This document shows, piece by piece, positions 35,825 through 45,151 of a stretch of DNA of 64,000 nt. The notes below the pieces were generated by a model. It did not search any database. It was given only the letters and a program-made list of their open reading frames with translations, and was not told the origin of the DNA. A program made the translations under genes and the position numbers. This stretch comes from Candidatus Poribacteria bacterium. Lineage in GTDB: Bacteria > Poribacteria > WGA-4E > WGA-3G. Where the stretch lies: assembly GCA_012267415.1 (NCBI GenBank), contig JAAXGN010000107.1, positions 62,001 through 126,000 on the forward strand, written 5' to 3'. The first letter of the stretch is position 1, and each line of letters opens with the position of its first letter.

Positions 35825-37417
35825 TCAAGTAGTCGCAGGAGCTTCAATGTTATCTCCAGCTTCAAAGGTTTCAATAATTCCTGCACCGACACTATCACCC
35901 CAAACATTAACTGTGGTGCGGAATCTGTCAAGAAGCCAGTCAATTGAAAGAATCAATGCGACACCTTCAATAGGTAGTCCAACAGCATTTAGGACAATAA
36001 CCATCGTTACGAGTCCTGCTTCGGGAATTCCTGCAGCACCGATTGCTGCGAGTGTTGCTGTGAGGACAATTATCACCTGTTGTGCGGGTCCCATCGTAAT
36101 ACCGTATACTTGCGCGATGAACATCACGGCGATCGCTTCATAAAGCGCGGTACCATCCATGTTTATTGTCGCGCCTAAGGGTAGCACAAAGCTCGCCGTC
36201 CGGTTAGAGATACCGTTCTGCTCTTCTACACCTTCCATCGTTAATGGCAAGGTTGCGCTTGAGCTTGCAGTTGAGAATGCATTTAACAGTGCGGTTCCCA
36301 CACCCCTTGCGTAGTTAAGCGGATTTCTTCGTCCTAAGAAGAACAGTAATAACGGTAGGATTACGAAAGCATGGAATCCGAGACCTAATATCACAGTCAA
36401 ACTATATTTGCCAACTGCGACCAATTCTGGCCAGAATCCAACGAATCCTTTCGCTTCTCCAATCCTCCCAGCAATCAGACCGAAGATACCGACTGGTGCT
36501 AAATACATGACCCAGTTAACGATCTGCATCACTGCCCCATTAAACGCATTAAATATGTCTATACCAGGTTTACCCTCTTGGCCAATCACTGACAACGCAG
36601 CTCCGATGAGGATTGAAAAGAAGATAAGCGGAAGGATATCCATATTCGCCATCGCTTTAAACACGTTGTTTGGGATCATTCCCTGTTTTCCTGTCTCTTC
36701 GTTACCCAATAAGACTTGTACAAGTGTTTGCAGCATGGTGCTGTCTTCTTTACTTTTAACCGCTGTAACCTTAGGTAATGAGACTGTCACACCGCTTCCT
36801 GCCGTTTGTGGTGTGAGGGTGGCAAAATCCGTACCTGATACCATCAACCGTTCTCCGCTTTCAGTTATGATATATTGAACATCTTCATCCAGAGAGTGCC
36901 ACTCCTCTACAGTAACTGTATTGCTCGTCATAGATACAATTTCACCACCGATATTCTGATCAATAAGCGTCAGCATATACTTATTTGAATAGATTCCGTC
37001 GATTTCTGCATCTGACAGTGTTACAGTGAGACCCGCTTCACCACCGAGTGTATATCCTGCATCTGTAAGTTCTTCACCTGATGATAAGCCCTTACCAGGT
37101 GCGATGATGTTAACCAGAACCATACCGATTATGACCGAAATAGCGGTAGTTACCATATAGTAGAGCACAGTTCTGCCGCCGATTGAACCAAGGTTGCGTA
37201 TATCACCTAAGTTTGTAATACCGACTACCATTGAAAAGATAACAAGTGGAACAACTATCATGCGGAGCAGTGCTAAGAATATATCACCCAGAATGTGTGT
37301 ATGTTTAGCAAAATCGGGGAATACGCCACCGATGAATGCACCTAAGATGATAGCAATTATTATACCGTAGAGTAAACCGAGTTCACTCTTACTGGTGCCA
37401 TTTCCATTATGATTCAT
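35825..37417 (-). CDS. Dicarboxylate/amino acid:cation symporter (DAACS) with an extra domain
   Basis: 530 residues against the usual 400-450. The core is clear: A-S-S-S-A-T-L-P-L-T-M in the HP1 serine-rich hairpin and T-I-N-M-D-G-T-A-L-Y in helix 7, which bind substrate and Na+ or H+ in the GltP/GltPh family. About 110 additional residues (112-225) follow helix 3, polar and with strand-like stretches such as N-T-V-T-V, Q-Y-I-I-T-E and T-V-S-L-P. By the family topology this loop should be extracytoplasmic. Transport of glutamate, aspartate or C4-dicarboxylates is likely. Confidence 0.9.
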   Translation of the reverse strand: MNHNGNGTSKSELGLLYGIIIAIILGAFIGGVFPDFAKHTHILGDIFLALLRMIVVPLVIFSMVVGITNLGDIRNLGSIGGRTVLYYMVTTAISVIIGMVLVNIIAPGKGLSSGEELTDAGYTLGGEAGLTVTLSDAEIDGIYSNKYMLTLIDQNIGGEIVSMTSNTVTVEEWHSLDEDVQYIITESGERLMVSGTDFATLTPQTAGSGVTVSLPKVTAVKSKEDSTMLQTLVQVLLGNEETGKQGMIPNNVFKAMANMDILPLIFFSILIGAALSVIGQEGKPGIDIFNAFNGAVMQIVNWVMYLAPVGIFGLIAGRIGEAKGFVGFWPELVAVGKYSLTVILGLGFHAFVILPLLLFFLGRRNPLNYARGVGTALLNAFSTASSSATLPLTMEGVEEQNGISNRTASFVLPLGATINMDGTALYEAIAVMFIAQVYGITMGPAQQVIIVLTATLAAIGAAGIPEAGLVTMVIVLNAVGLPIEGVALILSIDWLLDRFRTTVNVWGDSVGAGIIETFEAGDNIEAPATT

Positions 37418-37470
37418 AGATTTTTTCCTTTTCTAAATGGAGTTCTACCTCCGTTTTTGGTTAATTGAGG

Positions 37471-37492
37471 GCGTGTGCCTACTACTTTTAAG
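37471..37492. repeat. Short copy of the AAAAGTAGTAGGCACAC repeat (inverted)
   Basis: GTGTGCCTACTACTTTTAAG matches, on the opposite strand, the element ends at 20680 and 50553. It lies in the 90-base gap between aspS and the symporter gene. Confidence 0.5.
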
Positions 37493-37508
37493 AACATAAC
37501 CTCAGTCA

Positions 37509-39521
37509 TTATGTATCTGTATCCACGCGAATAGATAATTCATCAAGTTGTTCTTCTGTAACAGTTGATGGCGCGTTTGTAAGGAGACATTGACCTTGTT
37601 GTGACTTTGGAAACGCGATGACTTCGCGGATGTTTTCCTCATTCCGCATTAACATGACAATCCGGTCTAAACCGGGAGCTATCCCCGCATGAGGAGGCGT
37701 GCCATAAGCCAATGCATCAATAAAATAACCGAATCTGTTTTTGACTTCTTCTGCTGAAATATTCAATATATCAAAGATTCTCTGTTGGACATCCCACTGG
37801 TGAATCCTAACACTTCCGCTACAGATTTCAGAACCATTACACACAAGATCGTAATGCTGACTTTGAACTTTACCAGGGTCTGTGTCTAATAGGTGGAGTG
37901 TCTCTTCAGTTGCACCCGTAAACAGATGGTGAAATGGTTCAAATCTATTCTCTTCATCGTTCCATTCAAACAGTGGATAATCTACGATCCATAGGAAATT
38001 GTATTGTGTTTCGTCAATCAGGTTTAGTTTTCGCCCAAGATGTAGACGAAGATTACCGAGTGCGTCCGCGACAACTTTTTGTCTGTCAGCGACAAAGAAC
38101 ATGATGTCACCAGGTTTTGCCCCCGTTCTCTCTTGTGCAGTTTCAAGGTGTTCTGTCTTAAAGAACTTGACAATACCGGAGGAGAATCCTTCTGAAGTAA
38201 CTTTAACCCACGCTAATCCCTTTGCACGATATGTCGCAACAAAGTCGGTAAGGTCTTCAATTTCTTTTCTTGAGAAATCTGCCCCACCCGGTACAGCGAT
38301 ACCTTTCACCTGTCCATCAGCACGGAGGGCATTCGTAAAGACCTGAAAATCGCAGTCAGCCATAACATCAGACAGGTCCGTTAACTCCATACCGAAACGC
38401 GTATCCGGTTTATCATTTCCGAACCGTGCCATCGATTCATGGTAAGGTAATCGTAGGAAGGGTGTTTGCACTGGGATTCCACCTGCCTCCTCAAATATGC
38501 GTTTCATCAATCCTTCGGTGACATCAAACACATCATCAGCACTGGCAAAGGACATCTCAAGATCAATCTGTGTGAACTCCAACTGTCTGTCAGCGCGTGT
38601 ATCTTCGTCACGGAAACAGCGTGCAATTTGGAAGTAACGGTCAACACCGCTCATCATCAGAATCTGTTTAAATTGCTGTGGTGATTGCGGTAGTGCATAG
38701 AACTTTGCGGGGTTTAGACGGCTCGGAACAAGGACGTCTCGTGCGCCTTCGGGTGTACTGTTCATCAATATTGGGGTCTCAATTTCCAAGAATCCGTTTT
38801 CATTCATATAGTTGCGTGTCGCGAGTGTTGCTTTATGACGCATTTCAAGTGTCTTCTGCATCTCTGGACGACGCAGATCAATGAACCGATACCGCATCCG
38901 TATATCTTCTGATACATCAATATCGTCTTCCACAGGGAACGGTGGCGTCTTGGCAGTATTGAGAATATGCAGCGAATCGACTGCAACTTCAATCTCCCCC
39001 GTAGCAAGTTCTGGATTCACAGTGCCTTGATAGATGTTGAGTGTATTGTCTTCACAGATGATGTCGTAGGTCCTGTTGTTGACAATATCTGTGAGTAGCC
39101 AATGTTTACCATTCTCTCGAGTATCAATGCTAATCTCATCAGAGAGCGTATACTTCGTATCTAAATCCGAGAAGAGAGACCGAAATTCAGTTGACAACGT
39201 AGCATCATCGGTGAGTTCATCCTGAAATGTTGCATCGGCGTTTATGAGGATATCACCGGGTGCACGTTCACGGACAGTTCCACTGACGTTCAGTACATAT
39301 TCACTTCGGACACTTTCAGCAAGTGCATGTGCCTTTTCATCAATCTGCGGATCAAAAACGACTTGTGTAATGCCGGTTCTATCACGTAAATCAACAAAAA
39401 TGACACCGCCATGGTCGCGTCTGCGTCTGACCCACCCGTTGAGTTGAGCGGTTGAACCTGCATCACTTAATCGCAGGTCACCACAATAATGTGTGCGTTG
39501 TAGAGAAGGTTCTTGGGACAT
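37509..39521 (-). CDS. aspS: Aspartyl-tRNA synthetase with a 77-residue insertion
   Basis: 670 residues; bacterial AspRS is about 590. N-terminal OB fold (L-N-G-W-V-R-R-R-R-D), class II core with F-R-D-E-D (motif 2) and G-L-D-R-I (motif 3), and the bacterial GAD domain between them. The extra length lies in the OB fold: residues about 89-165 interrupt V-R-E-R-A-P and G-T-V-N-P, which adjoin in normal enzymes. The insert has E-N-G-K-H-W-L-L-T-D and L-N-I-Y-Q stretches unlike AspRS. Charging of tRNA-Asp is presumably retained, since the frame is intact and the gene is probably essential. Confidence 0.95.
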   Translation of the reverse strand: MSQEPSLQRTHYCGDLRLSDAGSTAQLNGWVRRRRDHGGVIFVDLRDRTGITQVVFDPQIDEKAHALAESVRSEYVLNVSGTVRERAPGDILINADATFQDELTDDATLSTEFRSLFSDLDTKYTLSDEISIDTRENGKHWLLTDIVNNRTYDIICEDNTLNIYQGTVNPELATGEIEVAVDSLHILNTAKTPPFPVEDDIDVSEDIRMRYRFIDLRRPEMQKTLEMRHKATLATRNYMNENGFLEIETPILMNSTPEGARDVLVPSRLNPAKFYALPQSPQQFKQILMMSGVDRYFQIARCFRDEDTRADRQLEFTQIDLEMSFASADDVFDVTEGLMKRIFEEAGGIPVQTPFLRLPYHESMARFGNDKPDTRFGMELTDLSDVMADCDFQVFTNALRADGQVKGIAVPGGADFSRKEIEDLTDFVATYRAKGLAWVKVTSEGFSSGIVKFFKTEHLETAQERTGAKPGDIMFFVADRQKVVADALGNLRLHLGRKLNLIDETQYNFLWIVDYPLFEWNDEENRFEPFHHLFTGATEETLHLLDTDPGKVQSQHYDLVCNGSEICSGSVRIHQWDVQQRIFDILNISAEEVKNRFGYFIDALAYGTPPHAGIAPGLDRIVMLMRNEENIREVIAFPKSQQGQCLLTNAPSTVTEEQLDELSIRVDTDT

Positions 39522-39541
39522 AATGAATATCTGTTATCCTC

Positions 39542-42500
39542 CTAATATTGAATTGCATTAATTTCATTCTGAATAATCTCTCGATTGTTTAAGTGAGTAC
39601 TTACATTTGTTGGTGAAAGTTCAATGATTCTATCTATGATTTTCACTGCTTCTTGATAGTGTTCAATCTGCTTTTTCTGATCGTTCAGTTCACTATAGAC
39701 TCTACCGAGTAGATAGTGTGAACGCCACGACTTTCTATCCGCTTGAACACCTTTTGTTGCATAATTCTTAGCTTCCTCAACATTGTTTAATTGGAGATGG
39801 ACGCCAGCCATTGCAGCATAGATCGGTGCTGGTAAGTTGGGTTCAATCTGTTCATATCTCTGATAAATACGAAGTGCTTCTTGAAATTCGTCTTTACGCT
39901 CATAGAGCGGTCCTAAGAGCATATATATTGCGTAACGTTTTGGATCAAGTTTAAGTGATTTTTCAAATTCAGTTATGGCTTTATCAATTTTTCCCTGTTC
40001 TCGATAGGTAATTCCTAAATTCACATGTGCTTGAACGTTATCAGGATTCTGACGTAACTTCTCCTTAGCCTCTATTTCCATCTTTTTGAGTTCTTGCTGT
40101 AGATCTTCCCTATAGATCCCACTCACAACACCGAAGTTGTATCGGATAGTTTCGTCATTCGGATTTACTTCTACCGCTTCATTTATCAAAGCAACAGCAC
40201 TGTCTATGTGTGTATTGAATTCTCTTACGTTACCCCCCATGAGTGCAGATTGTGCATTTGCATATTCGATCTGTCCAACGATCAATTTTTGAGTCGCATC
40301 AAAGTATGTTTTGATATTTTCTTCTACCGCTCTCTGTTCTGTTTTAGTCGCACCATAATTACTTAGAAGCGGAATGACATCTTGTCTAAGTGCCTGCAAT
40401 CCGATAATATTCTGTGCAGTTGAACTTGTCAGGTCTGTTGCTTTGAAGAATTCCAATCGAGGTCGGTCATCAGTGTGTATTGGTCCTGATCCCACATACT
40501 CTAAGACATTTTTTGATCCCATCATGAATGAATCAAGCAATGATAGACCGTCTAAGTCATCAGCAGCGAGTCCCTCTCGGATACCGGATATCTTAGATCG
40601 TTTTATAAAATCTTTGTAATTAATAGTCAAAGGTTCCAAGGTGCCGATCAGAATGACAAAATCAGGTGTATATTTATACCATAACGTTGTTTCTGGAAAC
40701 ACGTGAATGAATGTACGGACTATCATCTTAAAATGTGCTTCGGGTAGACGATGCAGCGGCACCCATTGACACATCACACCGTCTTCGGTGAGTATTCTTC
40801 TGCACAGACGATAGAAATCGGCTGTATAGATATTTGAACTCCCGGCACTGACAAGCGGATGAATTATCCCTGTTGAAATCATATCATACTTCTTCTCTGT
40901 CATTAAGATGTGATTTCTACCATCATTTATTGAATAATTGAACAAGCGGTTTTCAAATATGTTTCCATTGACATCTGCAAAATGTTCTCTTGCTGCTGAA
41001 ATGACTCCCTTAGACAGTTCGATTGCATCGACCTGCACACCGTGTTGTGTTATTGAGTATGATGTTAACCCCATTCCAAATCCAACAACGAGTGCACGTC
41101 TCGGATTTGGATGCAATAGCAACGGTAGATGTGCAATGACGCGATGTGATGGTGAATCCCAACGGGAAGCATCCGCTGCCTGATTAGCATCTACATAAAG
41201 ACGATAGACATCCTCTTCATCTTTCAATGTTGTTACCGTTGCGTCTATCTCCTCTTTATAGTCAACAACCGTATCCCCTGGTCGTTGTGTTTTGAAAATC
41301 GTACTCTTTAGAAAGAGGGGTTGGTTTAATGTCAGCAACAGAATTATGGCAAAGCCGATATTGAGAATCGGCACACCGATACCGATCCCTTGTGTAACTT
41401 GTTTCACCGTAGTTGTCTTTTGATCCTTGGCAGCTTGCCATCCAGTCATCACAAGCAGAAAACCGATTGTGGTGTTCAGCATGACTGCTAAAATTATGCT
41501 TGGACGGATATTCAACAGCGGAATCAGGATGAATCCCGCACAAAATGCACCTAATATACTGCCGACTGTATTTACCGCATAGACATTTCCGATACTTCTA
41601 CCGAGTTGACGTGTGTTCCCGGTATAGATTTTTGTAACGAGTGGAAAACTTGCCCCCATGAGGAACGTAGGTAGACTCATCACAAGGAAACAGGAAAAGA
41701 ATGTCCAGAATCTGCTACCCCCAAATGTTGACTGTAAAGCATAGGTTATGCCGTACAGACTCTCAAAAGCAGGCATCAGAATAAGTGCGAACAGACCGAT
41801 ACCCAGTTGCACAAGACCGAAAGCGATCAGCGGTTGCCGTATGCGATCAACCCAACGTGAGAAGACCATACTTCCTAAAGCGATGCCGAACAGAAACGCT
41901 GCAAGCATCGTGGCAAAAGCGTAGGTTGTGCTACCCAGAAAAAATACGAGGATACGTGTCCACAACACTTCATACGCTAATGCACAGAAACCTGAGATAC
42001 CGATCGCCAATAATACGAAAGTCTTTTCCTGAATATGCCACGTGCCAATTCTTATCCGACGAGGCGGTGCAGTTGGTTCGTCAGAGTCTACTGTTTCATT
42101 CACTATTGTGGTTTCTTCATCTTCCTCAACCTTGTGTGCCAGAAGTGTCAATAACCATGCGACTAACGCAACCCCCAAATTTATGATAATTGCTACGCGT
42201 AACGACCAAGTAATACCGAATGCTTCAATTAGGATAAATCCAGCAGCGACTGTTCCGATGACAGCACCGAAGGTGTTCAGTGCATATAGAATTCCGATGT
42301 TAGTCCCCAGCTGCTCCAACCGTTTGACAAAAAACCTTGTCAGAACGGGTAAAGTGCCACCCATCAGTGTTGAAGGGACTAACAGAATACCAAAAGTTAG
42401 AATAAATCGTATCAGTGAAAGTGTATAAAACTCAGTCGTGATATTGCGGTAGATGAGTACATAGATAGCTGTAAGTACGCTTAGCAAGAGTGGCCAAATA

Positions 42501-42757
42501 ATACAGAAGCCTCCGATACCGACTTCCAGAATTGCATAGAGTTTCAGTGGAGACATTTTACTCTCATCTATTTTTCTACCGAAGTAGTAGCTGCCGAGTG
42601 CGAGTCCTGCCATGAAAGCGGTCAGCACGGTACTTGTCGCAAAGACAGTGCTACCGAAGACAAGTGTCAGTTGCCGCATCCATATCACTTCATAGATGAG
42701 CGCACTTGCACCTGATAGTATAAAGATGAGCCAGACGGTGGGTTTTATGAATCTCAT
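39542..42757 (-). CDS. MFS-spermidine synthase-like fusion with C-terminal TPRs
   Basis: 1071 residues. Residues about 5-480 are hydrophobic, with two halves of six or more helices and a repeated F-G-S-T/L-G-S-T plus M-G-G-T/M-G-A-S pattern typical of membrane-fused spermidine synthases. Residues about 500-760 are a SAM-type Rossmann domain (A-L-V-V-G-F-G-M-G, then V-D-A-I-E-L-S). Residues about 860-1050 hold four or five TPRs. Fused spermine/spermidine synthase proteins of this type are common but mostly uncharacterised; polyamine synthesis is not certain. The start has no clear ribosome site. Confidence 0.85.
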   Translation of the reverse strand: MRFIKPTVWLIFILSGASALIYEVIWMRQLTLVFGSTVFATSTVLTAFMAGLALGSYYFGRKIDESKMSPLKLYAILEVGIGGFCIIWPLLLSVLTAIYVLIYRNITTEFYTLSLIRFILTFGILLVPSTLMGGTLPVLTRFFVKRLEQLGTNIGILYALNTFGAVIGTVAAGFILIEAFGITWSLRVAIIINLGVALVAWLLTLLAHKVEEDEETTIVNETVDSDEPTAPPRRIRIGTWHIQEKTFVLLAIGISGFCALAYEVLWTRILVFFLGSTTYAFATMLAAFLFGIALGSMVFSRWVDRIRQPLIAFGLVQLGIGLFALILMPAFESLYGITYALQSTFGGSRFWTFFSCFLVMSLPTFLMGASFPLVTKIYTGNTRQLGRSIGNVYAVNTVGSILGAFCAGFILIPLLNIRPSIILAVMLNTTIGFLLVMTGWQAAKDQKTTTVKQVTQGIGIGVPILNIGFAIILLLTLNQPLFLKSTIFKTQRPGDTVVDYKEEIDATVTTLKDEEDVYRLYVDANQAADASRWDSPSHRVIAHLPLLLHPNPRRALVVGFGMGLTSYSITQHGVQVDAIELSKGVISAAREHFADVNGNIFENRLFNYSINDGRNHILMTEKKYDMISTGIIHPLVSAGSSNIYTADFYRLCRRILTEDGVMCQWVPLHRLPEAHFKMIVRTFIHVFPETTLWYKYTPDFVILIGTLEPLTINYKDFIKRSKISGIREGLAADDLDGLSLLDSFMMGSKNVLEYVGSGPIHTDDRPRLEFFKATDLTSSTAQNIIGLQALRQDVIPLLSNYGATKTEQRAVEENIKTYFDATQKLIVGQIEYANAQSALMGGNVREFNTHIDSAVALINEAVEVNPNDETIRYNFGVVSGIYREDLQQELKKMEIEAKEKLRQNPDNVQAHVNLGITYREQGKIDKAITEFEKSLKLDPKRYAIYMLLGPLYERKDEFQEALRIYQRYEQIEPNLPAPIYAAMAGVHLQLNNVEEAKNYATKGVQADRKSWRSHYLLGRVYSELNDQKKQIEHYQEAVKIIDRIIELSPTNVSTHLNNREIIQNEINAIQY

Positions 42758-43514
42758 TTATCACAAGGGCAGCCCCAGCGGGGCGATAGGTGTATAGAAA
42801 CTGTGTTCAAACCAAAGTCAAGCCCCAGCGGGGCGACAGGTGTATAGAACCAGCAGATAGATTTTATGTTACATTCAATCTGTCAACTATTAAGAATCCT
42901 TAATATTGTCCAAAGTATAGTAATTACATGATACGTGAGCATACTCTAATTTTCAACATGATTCTGGTGTGTAAAGTTTTTGTAGGAACACCCACCAGTT
43001 GTCAGTTTGGGTTCTTGTATTTTCGTAAATTTTATTTGACATGTGAATTTTTCAAAAAGTTACGAATTCGTACGAAATCTTGTACAGTCGTACATTTTTG
43101 TAAATTGTCTTTTAATCCAGTCTGTGTAAGGTTGTATAGGCTGTTTTTTTCGATTGTTAAAATTTTAAAACTTGCTAAACTGTAAGAACTAAATTGTCAA
43201 ATATATTTTACGGATATTGCGGTCGAAGTCCAAATTGAAACACTTGACATTTTACGAATTTGCATTGCATACGCCTTGTTATCTTTTCGTAAGTTATATT
43301 ATAACTCATTATTTTGTGTTTGTCAAATAAAATTTAGTATAATGTTATTTTTTCTTTTTATCTGTGCTTGCGTCTTGGCGTGTTCGATTTTCATTCTTTA
43401 GTCCCGTAGGGACGATATGTTTTCTATACACCTTTCGCACCTCTGGTGCTTAGAGTTGGTGTGATACGTTTGCTTTCACGCTCCCATTCTTCCAACCTTC
43501 CAACCCACAACCTG
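42758..43514. other. AT-rich gap with short repeats, no gene seen
   Basis: Two direct copies (42771-42799, 42821-42849) of a unit running from AGCCCCAGCGGGGCGA to GGTGTATAGAA lie at the left. An inverted relative with a different palindrome (GCACCTCTGGTGC) lies near 43421-43451, next to GTCCCGTAGGGAC. Between them about 550 bases are very AT-rich and contain several TTACGAA/TTTCGTAA hexamer-like motifs (near 43022, 43062, 43252, 43286). I find no coding signal. Confidence 0.6.
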
Positions 43515-44057
43515 CTATATGCCATTTGAAGGTACTTCTTGTACCACTGGGATGACGTAGCATCGGATGCTGATACCCTCTATCGTCTCTATTTCCACAC
43601 GTGGTTCGGGTTCATTACGATGATCAAAAACGACGTAATATCCTTCACTTACGCGCTCTGATTTGAGATATGCTGACAACTGTTTTATACCTGCATCGTA
43701 TCGCATTTTGCCCTCCCAAATCTTTGTTTCAACAATATACTTATGTCCGTTGTGAAAGATGATCAGGTCCATCCTACCACGTCCTGTCTGAACTTCAAGG
43801 AACATTGCACCGCGTATTAGACTAACAAACTGATCAAGATAGGCATAGAGCAGGTCTTGTCCGACGAATTCTTTAGGTGTTTCTGGAACTTGAAGTATTC
43901 TATACCCTACGCGTGTAATGAAATTCTGGAAGTTATCAAGTAGCATTTTCATATTAATCTCACCTGTCTGCGTGAGATAGTCCAGAAAATCGGTATCGTC
44001 TGTCAGGTAATCCTGCTCAAGTCCGTTATCGTCGGTTTGAATGCTTGCATGATGCAA
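43515..44057 (-). CDS. PD-(D/E)XK nuclease part of a frameshifted AAA/nuclease protein
   Basis: 180 residues. R-G-R-M-D-L-I-I followed by Y-I-V-E-T-K-I-W is the D...E-x-K signature of the nuclease domain that normally follows an AAA-like ATPase in one protein. It overlaps the ATPase frame by 55 bases. One extra A near 44021-44023 would join both into a single frame (K-P-T-I-N-G-L-E-Q-D-Y-L), so it is probably the 3' half of a frameshifted gene rather than a separate gene. Confidence 0.7.
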   Translation of the reverse strand: MHHASIQTDDNGLEQDYLTDDTDFLDYLTQTGEINMKMLLDNFQNFITRVGYRILQVPETPKEFVGQDLLYAYLDQFVSLIRGAMFLEVQTGRGRMDLIIFHNGHKYIVETKIWEGKMRYDAGIKQLSAYLKSERVSEGYYVVFDHRNEPEPRVEIETIEGISIRCYVIPVVQEVPSNGI

Positions 44058-45109
44058 TACTGGTAAATTGGATTCACGATTTCACACATGCCATCTGATG
44101 CTTTTCCGATGACACCGAGTGTTGTCAGTTCACTGATGTTGTCGTCTCTTGGGTTAAAACGCACACCCGATTCATAAGAAACGATTCGCATCAGTAAGGT
44201 TTTATAACGTGGGTCTTTATGGATATTCGCCATCAGGTGAGAAAGATTTGCGTTGTCTTCCTCACGAATCTCTATGTGTGCGTTTGAAAAGTGAGTCATC
44301 GTAATCGTTTCTGCTTTTGGAATGTTCATCTCCTCTGTGAGTATCTGTGCGAAACGATTGACAAGGAAAGGTTGTCCAGCAGTCTGTCTATGAATATTCT
44401 CAAGTACTTCAGGATCGAACGTCTGTCCAACTTCATCCGTGTATTGTCCAAACAACTCACACACCTGTTCTAAGGAAAAATTCGGTAAAGTGAACTCGTC
44501 CTGTATCTTGAAAGGCGAAATTGAGCGGTTTAGGTTGAGTTGTGTTACATTCTTGACCCCAACAATACCGATGCTATATGGACATTTCCGCAAAGAACGT
44601 TGGACATAGATACTTCGTAGTGCATGAAGGAAACCGTTGACGGCATCACGCGGGATACCATCAAATTCGTCAATGATAAGAACTAATTTCTCTTTTCGTA
44701 AGAAATCTCCAAAGTCTTGAAAAAACGCAAGCATCGTAACCTGATCGTTTATCTCTGTGTTCTTTAGGAAATCAGATAGTTTTTCTGATAGATCGGCTCC
44801 GCGTTTTTTGAAAACACCTTCAATCTCATCGTATATTCTTTCATATAGTGAGGGGTAAAAATCTGACCCAGTATAATCTGCATATACCTCAAAATTCAAC
44901 TCAATTGGAAAGTATGTATCATCAGTATCATCTGTGAGAGCATCAACCGCCCATTGGAAAAATGTCGTCTTACCTGTCTGCCGAGGTGCGAATATAACGA
45001 TATACTTTCCCCGCTTTACGCGTTTGATAAAATCAGCGATTTCTACACGACGTGAGACAACGTAATGATCTTCAGGATTCACAGGTCCGTGTGTGCCAAA
45101 TGTTCTCAT
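44003..45109 (-). CDS. AAA-like ATPase part of a frameshifted AAA/nuclease protein
   Basis: 368 residues. Walker A is A-P-R-Q-T-G-K-T-T (about 41-49) and Walker B is L-V-L-I-I-D-E-F-D (about 150). The layout matches AAA_35-like ATPases, which usually carry a C-terminal PD-(D/E)XK nuclease; that part is found in the next frame at 43515-44057. These proteins are abundant in mobile-element-rich genomes and their function is largely unknown. Confidence 0.75.
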   Translation of the reverse strand: MRTFGTHGPVNPEDHYVVSRRVEIADFIKRVKRGKYIVIFAPRQTGKTTFFQWAVDALTDDTDDTYFPIELNFEVYADYTGSDFYPSLYERIYDEIEGVFKKRGADLSEKLSDFLKNTEINDQVTMLAFFQDFGDFLRKEKLVLIIDEFDGIPRDAVNGFLHALRSIYVQRSLRKCPYSIGIVGVKNVTQLNLNRSISPFKIQDEFTLPNFSLEQVCELFGQYTDEVGQTFDPEVLENIHRQTAGQPFLVNRFAQILTEEMNIPKAETITMTHFSNAHIEIREEDNANLSHLMANIHKDPRYKTLLMRIVSYESGVRFNPRDDNISELTTLGVIGKASDGMCEIVNPIYQYCIMQAFKPTITDLSRIT

Positions 45110-45151
45110 GTGTTCCTCAGAATCAATGCAGGTATTATCGTCTACATCAGA

